This document shows positions 1-6,027 of a DNA stretch of 11,733 nt, in pieces (the stretch's first letter is position 1; each line of letters begins with the position of its first letter). The position numbers and the translations under genes were made by a program. The stretch comes from JBEKHI01 sp050012355 (GTDB lineage: Bacteria > Actinomycetota > Actinomycetes > Streptosporangiales > Streptosporangiaceae). The stretch lies in NCBI GenBank assembly GCA_050012355.1, contig JBEKHI010000272.1:1-11733 (forward strand), written 5' to 3'. The notes under the pieces were generated by a model. The model was not told the DNA's origin. It saw only the letters and a program-made list of their open reading frames with translations, and did not search any database.

Positions 1-139
1 GCCCGACCTGCGTCCAGGTCAGCTCCATGACCCGGGCCATCCAGCTCGGGTCGGTGAGCTGGCCTCCGATCTTGGGGTAGTGCGGGACGACTCGGCTGTC
101 GAGGTGACATGGACCGGCATGTAGCGCGGTCGATGTCAC
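1..139 (-). CDS. Partial protein of unknown function, cut by the window edge
   Basis: An open frame on the minus strand runs from a possible GTG start at 139-137 to the left edge without a stop. From about position 106 onward almost every codon ends in G or C (including the stretch reading VVPHYPKIGGQLTDPSWMAR), which is what real genes of this genome look like; the first ten or so codons lack that bias. I do not recognise the family. The gene would lie 14 bp downstream of osmC on the same strand, so they could be cotranscribed. No Shine-Dalgarno sequence precedes the GTG, and a perfect palindrome overlaps it, so the true start may be elsewhere or the 5' end may be decayed. Confidence 0.4.
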   Translation of the reverse strand, partial: MTSTALHAGPCHLDSRVVPHYPKIGGQLTDPSWMARVMELTWTQVG

Positions 140-145
140 ATCGAC
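129..145. promoter_or_regulatory. Perfect 17-bp palindrome, candidate operator
   Basis: GTCGATGT (129-136), a central C (137) and ACATCGAC (138-145) form perfect 8-bp arms. The site lies between the osmC stop codon and the partial leftmost gene and covers that gene's possible GTG start. A related but imperfect copy, TCGAGGTGACAT, lies at 99-110, offset by 31 bp. The geometry suits a dimeric DNA-binding protein; which protein is unknown. Confidence 0.35.
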
Positions 146-153
146 AGTGCTGG

Positions 154-582
154 TCAGACGAGCTTGGCTTCCAGGGTGATCTCGGGGATGCCTGCTAGGG
201 CGCGGGAGACCGGGCAGCCCGCCTTGGCCTGCTCGGCGAAGGCGGTGAACTGCTCCTGATCGATGCCGGGCACCACCCCTTCGGTCACCAGGTGGGCCGC
301 GGCGAGGGTCGGCGCGCCGTCGATGTTGCGCAGGTCGATGCGCGCGCTGGTGCGCACCGAGTCCGGCACGTGGCCGGCCTGGGCAAGGATGTTCGACAGC
401 GCCATGCTGAAGCAGGCCGCGTGCCCGGCCGCGATCAGCTGCTCAGGGTTGGTGCCTGCTCCGTCGCCGAACCGCGAGGCGAACGAGTAGGCACCTTCGA
501 AGACTCCCTCGCCTACGGTGAGGGTGCCCGAACCGTTCTGCACATCACCCCGCCACTCGGCGGAACCATTCCGTTGCGTCAT
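154..582 (-). CDS. osmC: OsmC family peroxiredoxin
   Basis: A cytoplasmic thiol peroxidase of the OsmC/Ohr superfamily, 142 residues, the usual length. Members reduce organic hydroperoxides with a pair of cysteines. Both are visible: Cys57 in the TNPEQLIAAGHAACFSMAL-type block (about 45-62) and Cys123 in AGCPVSRAL (121-129). The sequence resembles classical E. coli-type OsmC more than Ohr. The start at 582 is chosen because the family begins just before the GSAEWRGD strand and because GGAAAG lies about 9 nt upstream; the frame stays open far upstream, but only as the antisense of the nucleoside hydrolase gene. An in-frame ATG eight codons earlier is a weaker alternative. It is divergent from the nucleoside hydrolase, with 70 bp between starts. 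Stress control is likely from the family but no site is evident. Confidence 0.9.
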   Translation of the reverse strand: MTQRNGSAEWRGDVQNGSGTLTVGEGVFEGAYSFASRFGDGAGTNPEQLIAAGHAACFSMALSNILAQAGHVPDSVRTSARIDLRNIDGAPTLAAAHLVTEGVVPGIDQEQFTAFAEQAKAGCPVSRALAGIPEITLEAKLV

Positions 583-652
583 GCCGTCCAGCTTTCCACA
601 TGTCATCCCGTCTCCTGGCCTCCGGTACCCGCGTGTGGTACGAGTGGCGTAT

Positions 653-1582
653 ATGGCGACTCCAGTGATCCTCGACTGTGACCCCGGACACGACGACGCG
701 TTCGCGATCATGCTGGCGGCGGCCAATCCCGCGATCGACCTGCTGGCGGTGACCACCGTGGCCGGCAACCAGACGCTGGAAAAGACCACGCTGAACGCGC
801 GCCGCATCATGACGGCGGCCGGCATCTCCGGAGTTCCGGTCGCCTCCGGACGCGACCGGCCGCTGCTCGCGCCGTTGGCCGAGGTGGCGGAGGGCATCCA
901 CGGCGAATCCGGCATGGACGGCCCGTCATTCGGCGAGCCGACCGTGCCGGTGGTGTCGACGGACGCAGTGGGCTTCATGCGGTCGATCATCGCCGCGCAC
1001 GCTGATCCGGTGACGCTGGTCGCGACCGGGCCGTTCACCAACGTGGCGGCGCTGCTGCTCGCGTACCCCTCGGTGCCGTTGGAACGGATTGTGGTGATGG
1101 GTGGCTCGACGGAGCGCGGGAACATCACCCCGGCCGCGGAGTTCAACATCTACACGGACCCGGAGGCCGCGCAGATCGTGTTCGGCTCGGGGGTGCCGGT
1201 CACCATGGTCGGGCTGAACGTGACCCACCAGGTGCTGGCCACCCCGTCGGTGCTGTCGCGGATTAAGGCCCTCGATACCCCGCTGGGTTCGATTGCCATC
1301 GAGCTGCTGACGTTCTTCGCGGCCAGCTACCGGTCCGTGTTCGGCTTCGAATCGCCGCCACTGCACGACCCGGTAACCATCGCCTCGATCATCGATCCCG
1401 CAGTACTTGAGACCGTCTCGGTCCCGGTAACTGTCGAACTCGCCGGCGCAGCGACCCGCGGCGCCACCGTCGTCGACCTAGACCGGGTAACCGAAGCCAC
1501 CCCGAACGCCGACGTAGCGGTAGGCGTAGACGCCGACCGCTTCTGGGACCTGATGATCACCGCCATCCGCGACCTCGGCTAG
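653..1582 (+). CDS. Inosine-uridine type nucleoside hydrolase
   Basis: Hydrolyses the N-glycosidic bond of nucleosides to give ribose and free base for salvage, in the cytoplasm. The 309 residues match the usual length of about 310. The calcium-binding N-terminal signature is seen as DCDPGHDD at residues 8-15; the Cys in its second position resembles the RihA/RihB group. Further family landmarks are the ATGPFTNVA block (124-132), NIYTDPEAA (165-173) and His238-Asp239 in LHDP, where the family has its catalytic His and a calcium-binding Asp. The ATG at 653 is chosen because the first strand plus DxDPGxDD begins at once in this family; the open frame extends further up but has no family sequence. 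No clear Shine-Dalgarno sequence is present, so a leaderless message or the GTG at 644 is possible. Substrate preference cannot be read from sequence. Confidence 0.9.
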   Translation: MATPVILDCDPGHDDAFAIMLAAANPAIDLLAVTTVAGNQTLEKTTLNARRIMTAAGISGVPVASGRDRPLLAPLAEVAEGIHGESGMDGPSFGEPTVPVVSTDAVGFMRSIIAAHADPVTLVATGPFTNVAALLLAYPSVPLERIVVMGGSTERGNITPAAEFNIYTDPEAAQIVFGSGVPVTMVGLNVTHQVLATPSVLSRIKALDTPLGSIAIELLTFFAASYRSVFGFESPPLHDPVTIASIIDPAVLETVSVPVTVELAGAATRGATVVDLDRVTEATPNADVAVGVDADRFWDLMITAIRDLG

Positions 1583-1598
1583 CCGCCAGACACGCAAC

Positions 1599-1631
1599 GA
1601 TGGCCCATCGCCAGGCGGGCGGTGGGCCATC
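1599..1631 (+). terminator. Strong hairpin terminator after the nucleoside hydrolase
   Basis: GATGGCCCATCGCC (1599-1612) pairs with GGCGGTGGGCCATC (1618-1631) around a 5-nt loop, a 14-bp stem with one G-U wobble (1608 with 1622) in the plus-strand RNA. The same site gives an A-C mismatch in the minus-strand RNA, so it should fold best for the plus-strand transcript. It starts 17 nt after the stop codon and separates two convergent genes. There is no U tract, as is common in actinomycetes. Confidence 0.75.
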
Positions 1632-1643
1632 GGCGGGGGTGGA

Positions 1644-2162
1644 TCAGGCGGCGCGGACTAGGGATGCGCGGGCGGTGCTGCGGGCGGCGCCGGCCTTGGC
1701 GGCCAGGATCCCGGTGCGGGCCAGCATCATCGCGACTGCCATGAAGATCAGGCTGTCGGTCAGGCCGGCGACGGTGATGTGCTCGGTCATCCCCCACCGG
1801 TCGATCTGGGCGGCGAAGGTGTGAGTCGATCCGTAGGCGAAGTACAGCCGGCCAGCCACCACCGCGATCCACAGCAGTGCGTACGACAGCCCGGCGTGGG
1901 AGACGACCTTGCCGCCCTCGACGCGGACCCGGATCAGCGCCGCGGCCAGCACTCCGAGCGCCAGGCCAGCGGCAATGCCGGCCAGTTCGAGCAGCAGGCC
2001 GTTGCCTGAGGTGGCGACCGCATCGAGGAAGATCGGGACGACAACGGCGACCGCGATGAACGGGCGCAGCAGCCGCATGGCTCCGACCTTGCGCCGGCCC
2101 AGGTCACTGGCCAGCACCGAGACGAGAATGACGAGGTTGAGGATGACGACGCTGCTGCTCAT
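1644..2162 (-). CDS. Five-helix integral membrane protein of unknown function
   Basis: A 172-residue protein made almost entirely of hydrophobic helices at about residues 4-20, 32-50, 56-77, 88-109 and 131-155, joined by short basic loops (GRRKVGAMR, RVRVEGGK). There is no signal peptide, enzyme motif or nucleotide-binding site. It faintly resembles the small CcdC/DUF1453-like membrane proteins of actinomycetes, but I am not sure of that. The start at 2162 is supported by AAGGAG 8 nt upstream, one of the best ribosome sites in the window. It is convergent with the nucleoside hydrolase, sharing the hairpin between them, and divergent from the LysE-type exporter with 121 bp between starts. Function unknown. 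Confidence 0.75.
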   Translation of the reverse strand: MSSSVVILNLVILVSVLASDLGRRKVGAMRLLRPFIAVAVVVPIFLDAVATSGNGLLLELAGIAAGLALGVLAAALIRVRVEGGKVVSHAGLSYALLWIAVVAGRLYFAYGSTHTFAAQIDRWGMTEHITVAGLTDSLIFMAVAMMLARTGILAAKAGAARSTARASLVRAA

Positions 2163-2180
2163 TTCGGGTTCTCCTTACCG

Positions 2181-2197
2181 GTTGTTATGGCAGCAAC
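2181..2197. promoter_or_regulatory. Imperfect palindrome upstream of the membrane protein gene
   Basis: GTTGTT (2181-2186) and AGCAAC (2192-2197) form an imperfect dyad (GTTGYT arms) just upstream of the AAGGAG ribosome site of the minus-strand membrane gene. It could be an operator for either divergent gene. The arms are short, so this could be chance. Confidence 0.2.
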
Positions 2198-2261
2198 GCT
2201 ACGGAGCAGGCCCCGGCCCCCGCGTCAGCCCGCGGCTTGACCTCAGGTGGATTGAGCCGTC

Positions 2262-2280
2262 TCCACCCAGTTAGGGTGGA
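2262..2280 (+). promoter_or_regulatory. Perfect hairpin over the ribosome site of the LysE-type gene
   Basis: TCCACCC (2262-2268) and GGGTGGA (2274-2280) are perfect 7-bp arms around AGTTA. The 3' arm supplies the purine-rich ribosome-binding stretch before the GTG at 2284. Folded RNA would hide it; as DNA, the dyad could be an operator. A second GGTGGA at 2246-2251 could compete for pairing with the same TCCACC arm. Confidence 0.4.
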
Positions 2281-2283
2281 AAG

Positions 2284-2916
2284 GTGAGTTGGGGTCTTTA
2301 TGGCACTTATCTGATATTCGTCGTCCTCTTGGTGCTGGCTCCCGGACCGGACACCACGGTGGTCCTGAAGAACTCGCTCGCCGGTGGTCGTCGGGCCGGG
2401 ATTGCCAGTTTGCTCGGAGTCTCCTTCGGTGGCGCCGTCCAGGGGACCGCCGCGGCACTCGGCGTCGGCGAGCTGATCACCCGATCGCAGCCGCTCTTCC
2501 TCACCATCCGCTACATTGGCGCGGCATACTTGTGCTGGCTGGGGATCCAGGCGTTCCGCGCGGCACGGCGCGGGAAGGGACTGGACCTAGAGTCGGTACC
2601 CGCCGAACCGGGCCGAGGCCGGGTAGCTCGCTGGTGGTTGCAAGGGGCGCTGTCCGACCTCACCAACCCGAAGGTACTCGCGATGTACCTGTCGGTGCTG
2701 CCGCAGTTCCTCACCCGGGGGCACGCCGACGTCGGGACCGCGCTGCTGCTCGCCTGGACCGTGGTCGTACTCGGCACGATCTGGCAACTGGTCGTGGTGG
2801 CGCTGGTGCACCGAATGCGCGACTGGCTCCGCTCCCGGCGGGTCCGCGCCACCATGGACGCCGCCACCGGCACCGCCCTGGTCGGCTTCGGCATAGCGCT
2901 CGCCGTCGACAGATAA
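2284..2916 (+). CDS. LysE/RhtB family amino-acid exporter
   Basis: A six-helix inner-membrane exporter of the LysE/RhtB superfamily, 210 residues, the standard length. Members move amino acids or derivatives out of the cell, driven by the proton gradient. The family signature is clear: a first helix ending in LAPGPDTTVVLKN (about 18-30), GRRAG and a glycine-rich second helix (35-60), YIGAAYLCWLGIQAFR (77-92), then a basic loop, the diagnostic LTNPKV block (126-131) leading into YLSVLPQFL, and two final helices. It starts at GTG 2284, with AGGG/GGTGGA immediately upstream inside a hairpin. The export substrate cannot be deduced. It is divergent from the membrane protein gene and convergent with the TetR gene, their stop codons 3 bp apart and no terminator between. 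No Lrp- or LysG-type regulator is adjacent. Confidence 0.88.
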   Translation: MSWGLYGTYLIFVVLLVLAPGPDTTVVLKNSLAGGRRAGIASLLGVSFGGAVQGTAAALGVGELITRSQPLFLTIRYIGAAYLCWLGIQAFRAARRGKGLDLESVPAEPGRGRVARWWLQGALSDLTNPKVLAMYLSVLPQFLTRGHADVGTALLLAWTVVVLGTIWQLVVVALVHRMRDWLRSRRVRATMDAATGTALVGFGIALAVDR

Positions 2917-2919
2917 CGG

Positions 2920-3498
2920 TTACCGCGGGCGGAGCCCGTCCATGAGCACCGAAACGTAGGCCTCAGCGAGCTGAGGTGACGCTGAAGGCGAGCGGGCGAT
3001 CGCGTAGGTCATGTCGCTGATCAGGACCATCGTCATGCTCGGATCGATGTCGGTTCGTATGGCGCCGCTGTCGCGCGCTCGATTCACGATCTCGGTGCCC
3101 GCCTTCGTCAGCGCGGCCCGCTGAGCCGTGGTGGCCGGCAGGTCCAGGTCTCTGAGCTGCTCGCTGATCATCCAGTGGCCGGACTGGAACGCGATCAGCT
3201 CCACCAGGAAGCATCGCATGGCGTCCTGAGCGCTCATCTCGGCCTGCAGGTCCCGGGCTCGCTGGATGACCGGTTCGAGCAGATCCGCCACGGCGACGTC
3301 GATGAGGGCGTCCTTGCGGCCGAAGGTTCGCACCACGGTGGCCGCACCGACGCCGGCCTTACGAGCGATCGTTTCGACGGTGATGGCGGCGGCGCCTTCT
3401 GCGAGCAGCGTCTTGGTCGCCTCAAGCACGCGTTCCCGGTTACGGACGGCGTCCGCCCGGCGGCGCGGATCGCCGTTGTCGGCGCTGGGAGTTGACAT
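2920..3498 (-). CDS. TetR family repressor, divergent from the FAD monooxygenase
   Basis: A 192-residue TetR-type repressor. The N-terminal helix-turn-helix domain covers about residues 18-66, with the recognition part in VETIARKAGVGAATVVRTFGR; the rest is an all-helical ligand and dimer domain without recognisable family detail. Such proteins bind 15-20 bp dyads and let go on binding a small molecule. The gene is divergent from the FAD monooxygenase, and the 94-bp gap carries two matching dyads, so this protein probably represses both genes. The start is uncertain: ATG 3498 (used here) has a dyad where a Shine-Dalgarno sequence should be, while the in-frame ATG at 3516 lies 7 nt downstream of a TATCCT hexamer and could be read from a leaderless message, adding six residues. 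Confidence 0.87.
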   Translation of the reverse strand: MSTPSADNGDPRRRADAVRNRERVLEATKTLLAEGAAAITVETIARKAGVGAATVVRTFGRKDALIDVAVADLLEPVIQRARDLQAEMSAQDAMRCFLVELIAFQSGHWMISEQLRDLDLPATTAQRAALTKAGTEIVNRARDSGAIRTDIDPSMTMVLISDMTYAIARSPSASPQLAEAYVSVLMDGLRPR

Positions 3499-3499
3499 C

Positions 3500-3515
3500 T
3501 GGAATGGGCATTCCA
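3500..3515. promoter_or_regulatory. Candidate TetR operator, site 1
   Basis: TGGAAT (3500-3505), GGGC, ATTCCA (3510-3515): perfect 6-bp arms with a 4-bp centre, directly upstream of the tetR start at 3498. It has the same geometry and consensus (TGRAAY-N4-RTTYCA) as site 2, 32 bp away, close to three helical turns. Position suggests autoregulation. Confidence 0.6.
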
Positions 3516-3525
3516 TATCGTGAAG

Positions 3526-3553
3526 GATAACTGAAATAGACGTTCCAGTTATC
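3526..3553. promoter_or_regulatory. Candidate TetR operator, site 2, over divergent -10-like hexamers
   Basis: The core is TGAAAT (3532-3537), AGAC, GTTCCA (3542-3547), matching site 1 in spacing and consensus. Outside it, GATAACTG (3526-3533) and CAGTTATC (3546-3553) form a perfect 8-bp inverted repeat, giving a 28-bp dyad. The arms contain outward-facing -10-like hexamers: TATCGT (3550-3555, plus strand) and TATCCT (3529-3524, minus strand). A repressor here would cover both possible promoters. No convincing -35 boxes are seen. Confidence 0.6.
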
Positions 3554-3592
3554 GTAGACGACTCGGCGAGGGCCGACAAGGCAGGAGCGGAC

Positions 3593-4795
3593 ATGAACGA
3601 GCGGATTCTGATCTCAGGGTCAAGCATCGCGGGACCGACTCTGGCGTTCTGGCTGGCTAAGTACGGATTCCGGCCGACCGTGGTGGAGCGCGCGCCCGGG
3701 ATCCGGGTCGGCGGCAACGGGGTCGACGTGCGCGGGCAGGCGGTCGAGGTAACCGAACGGATGGGGATCCTGCCGGACGTCCGGGCCGCGGCGGCGGACG
3801 TCATCGGCACATCGTTCGTCAACGGCGCCAACCGCCGCGTGGCGCACATCGACCTGCAGGCCATCCAGCGGAAGTACGGCGGCGGCGAGGTCGAGATCAT
3901 GCGCGGCGACCTATCGGCCATCCTGTACGACGCGACCAAGCTGGACGTCGAGTACATCTTCGACGACTCCATCCGCACTCTGGACCAGGACGACGACGGC
4001 GTGACGGTCGCCTTCGAACGCGGCGCGACCCGCCGGTTCGATCTGGTGGCCGGCGCGGATGGCCTGCACTCCGCGGTCCGGCGGCTGGCCTTCGGCCCGG
4101 AATCGCAGTTCACCCGGTACCTGGGGTATTGCGGGGCATTCGCCGAGGCAGACCCGGCGCTGGGCGCGGACCGCTGGATGACCCTGTACAACCTGCCGGG
4201 CAAGGCAGCCGGCATCTACCGGTCAGGTAACCACAGCGGGGCGAAGGCGTATTTCGGGTTCCGCCAGCCAAGCCTGCCGAGCTACGACTACCGGGACATC
4301 GAGCAGCAGAAACAGCTGCTGAGCGACGCATTCACCAGCGTGTCGTCATGGCGGGTTCCGCAACTGCTAGCCGGCGCCCTGTCCGACCCGGACTTCTACT
4401 TCGACTCATTGAGCCAGGTACGGATGCCATCCTGGTCATCGGGACGGATAACCCTGGTCGGCGACGCCGCGCACTGCGCCTCCCCGGTGTCCGGCGGCGG
4501 AGCGATGCTAGGCCTCATCGGCGCCTACCGGCTCGCCGGAGAGCTAGCCGCGGCCGACGGGAACCACCACGTCGCGTTCCGCCGCTACGAAGAGGGTCAC
4601 CGGCCACTGGTCGAGCGAAGCCAGTCGAATCTCTTCATCGGCATGGTCGCCCCCAAGAGCCGCGTCGGCATCTGGGGCCGGAACACGATGGCCCGGTTGC
4701 CACTGATCGCCGCGATGGCGGGGCTGGAACGCCGTCTGCAGCCCAAAGCCGAGCCGCTGCCGGACTACTCGCGGCAACGTGCCGCCCGGGCCTAA
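3593..4795 (+). CDS. FAD-dependent class A monooxygenase/oxidoreductase
   Basis: A 400-residue flavoprotein of the p-hydroxybenzoate hydroxylase fold, normal length for single-component NAD(P)H- and FAD-dependent hydroxylases. The dinucleotide fold starts at residue 5 with ILISGSSIAGPTLAFWL, in which the usual GxGxxG reads GSSIAG (9-14), and ends with acidic Glu32. The DG motif is at GADGLHSAVR (154-163) and the GD motif at VGDAAHCASP (289-298), both needed for FAD. Relatives hydroxylate aromatic or polyketide compounds, some inactivating antibiotics; the substrate cannot be told. It starts at ATG 3593 with AGGAG five nt upstream. It is divergent from a TetR gene with paired operators, which implies ligand induction. 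A second TetR gene is convergent and overlaps its last 84 codons, counting the stop, on the opposite strand. Confidence 0.9.
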   Translation: MNERILISGSSIAGPTLAFWLAKYGFRPTVVERAPGIRVGGNGVDVRGQAVEVTERMGILPDVRAAAADVIGTSFVNGANRRVAHIDLQAIQRKYGGGEVEIMRGDLSAILYDATKLDVEYIFDDSIRTLDQDDDGVTVAFERGATRRFDLVAGADGLHSAVRRLAFGPESQFTRYLGYCGAFAEADPALGADRWMTLYNLPGKAAGIYRSGNHSGAKAYFGFRQPSLPSYDYRDIEQQKQLLSDAFTSVSSWRVPQLLAGALSDPDFYFDSLSQVRMPSWSSGRITLVGDAAHCASPVSGGGAMLGLIGAYRLAGELAAADGNHHVAFRRYEEGHRPLVERSQSNLFIGMVAPKSRVGIWGRNTMARLPLIAAMAGLERRLQPKAEPLPDYSRQRAARA

Positions 4796-5488
4796 CGACT
4801 GCGGCCCGAGGATCACGGTTAGCAGACGGGGCAGGGTGCGCTCGAAGATGGAGTCGGGATCCAGGTCGGCCGGGGCGCCGCCAGCTGAGGCGAAGACGCC
4901 GGCCAGGTTCGGGTAGGCGCCGGTAGCAACGGCCTGCCCGAGGAAGACGCCCAGGTCGGCCGCGGTGCGCGATGCACTCGCGGCCTGGTTGGCCTCGAAC
5001 TGGGCGAACTGGTGCAGGAAGCTGTTCGTCAGCGCGAACAGTTCCATCTTGATGTTGCCCGGGATGTCCTGATCGGCCAGGATGCCGAGGAAGTACTCGA
5101 GCTGGCGTAGCGAGTTCGGGCCTATCGACAGCCGGGTGGACACGAGCGTGGGCACCCAAGGATGCCGCCGCAGCACCGCGAGCCCCTGCCGCGCGAACTC
5201 GGCGAGATCAGCCCTCGCGTCCCCGGCAGGCCGCTGGGGAAGTTCCCACTCCCCGGCCACCGCGTCCAGCATCAGGTCGAACAACTGCTCCTTGCTGGGC
5301 ACGTAGTTGTACAGCGACATCGCGCCAGTGCCGAGCACGCCCGCCACCTTGCGCATCGATACCCCGGCCAGTCCCTCGGCGTCGGCCAGCGCGACGGCGA
5401 CCCTCGCGATCTCCGCGCGAGAGTGCGCGGGCGCGGGGCCGCGGGCACCGCGTTCTGGACGCAGCCAGATCAGCTCCGGGTCAGCCAT
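4544..5488 (-). CDS. TetR family regulator with an antisense-encoded C-terminal extension
   Basis: A TetR regulator of the kind with a TetR_C-like ligand domain. The helix-turn-helix domain covers about residues 24-70 (RVAVALADAEGLAGVSMRKV, then GTGAMSLYNYVPSKEQLFDL). The body ends naturally near residue 231 (IFERTLPRLLTVILGPQ), the usual length for the group. No stop follows: codon 232 is TTA, exactly opposite the TAA of the monooxygenase, and the frame runs 83 more residues antisense through that gene to 4544. Those residues (Arg, Pro, Gly and Asp rich) look like antisense translation, not a domain. The lost stop could be a real mutation or a sequence error. The start at 5488 has no Shine-Dalgarno sequence; TAGACT lies 9 nt upstream, so a leaderless message is possible. 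It follows the four-helix membrane protein gene by 29 bp. Confidence 0.8.
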   Translation of the reverse strand: MADPELIWLRPERGARGPAPAHSRAEIARVAVALADAEGLAGVSMRKVAGVLGTGAMSLYNYVPSKEQLFDLMLDAVAGEWELPQRPAGDARADLAEFARQGLAVLRRHPWVPTLVSTRLSIGPNSLRQLEYFLGILADQDIPGNIKMELFALTNSFLHQFAQFEANQAASASRTAADLGVFLGQAVATGAYPNLAGVFASAGGAPADLDPDSIFERTLPRLLTVILGPQSLGPGGTLPRVVRQRLGFGLQTAFQPRHRGDQWQPGHRVPAPDADAALGGDHADEEIRLASLDQWPVTLFVAAERDVVVPVGRG

Positions 5489-5517
5489 GGCTCAAGAGTC
5501 TAAAGAACACGGAGGCG

Positions 5518-6018
5518 TTACCTTCCCCCGCCGTCACCTTCCTGCCGGTAGAACGGACTTGAGCTCTTGTTGAAGATGAGGACAATCACGGCCAGGCCGA
5601 CCAGCCAGATGACTACGCCGACGATCAGCGAGCCAGCGGAACGCACCGCGCCAATCGAGAGGATCAGGCTCAGGGTGCTGATACCGAGCAGCACCGCCGA
5701 GACGATCCTGGCCCAGTTCAGTCCTCGGCCGTTTGCCCATGCCATCCACAGCCAGGCGGCTATCGCGATCACCGCGCCGATTACCAGGATGCCGGTACGG
5801 ACGTTCTCGGCGTTGTGCAGTTGCCGCAACGTGTAGAACGGGTGCGCCCGGCGGATGGACGCTCTGAGGCTGCCCCTGGTGAGCAGCGCGACGATCAAGG
5901 CGACCACTTCGATCGCCGCGCCTAGGTACATGAGCCTGATGGCGGTGAGCACGGTACGCGGTGGCTGGAGACGCTCAACCCGCTGCGGAGGTTCCGAGGC
6001 CCGATACGGCTCGTACAT
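5518..6018 (-). CDS. Four-helix membrane protein of unknown function
   Basis: A 166-residue integral membrane protein: a short Pro/Arg-rich cytoplasmic N-terminus (1-22), helices at about 23-47, 74-97, 102-123 and 129-149, a basic loop between helices 1 and 2 (RGSLRASIRRAHP), and a tail with SSSPFYR. The second and third helices are linked by a WMAWANGRGLNWARIVS block, a pattern I associate with small uncharacterised actinomycete membrane proteins; I know no function. It starts at ATG 6018 with GGGGGA 5 nt upstream. The gene begins 9 bp after the flavin reductase stop and ends 29 bp before the TetR start, all on the minus strand, so a three-gene transcript is likely. Confidence 0.75.
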   Translation of the reverse strand: MYEPYRASEPPQRVERLQPPRTVLTAIRLMYLGAAIEVVALIVALLTRGSLRASIRRAHPFYTLRQLHNAENVRTGILVIGAVIAIAAWLWMAWANGRGLNWARIVSAVLLGISTLSLILSIGAVRSAGSLIVGVVIWLVGLAVIVLIFNKSSSPFYRQEGDGGGR

Positions 6019-6027
6019 ATTGTCCCC

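Noticed and set aside
2..124. Plus-strand frame at the left edge ending at the TAG at 122-124
   Set aside because: Its third codon positions are far less G/C-rich than the minus-strand frame across the same bases, so the minus strand is the better coding candidate.
583..1149. Upstream extension of the osmC frame to 331 residues
   Set aside because: It is the antisense of the nucleoside hydrolase gene; OsmC family sequence and a ribosome site place the start at 582.
2289..2945. 218-residue plus-strand frame overlapping the LysE-type gene
   Set aside because: Arg/Gly/Pro-rich translation in the wrong frame; the overlapping frame carries the clear exporter signature.
3499..4215. Long N-terminal extension of the first TetR frame
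   Set aside because: It is antisense to the monooxygenase gene and runs through the operators; the TetR domain starts near 3498 or 3516.
4348..4926. 192-residue plus-strand frame overlapping the monooxygenase 3' half
   Set aside because: Arg/Pro-rich shifted-frame translation of the monooxygenase gene, no ribosome site or motif.
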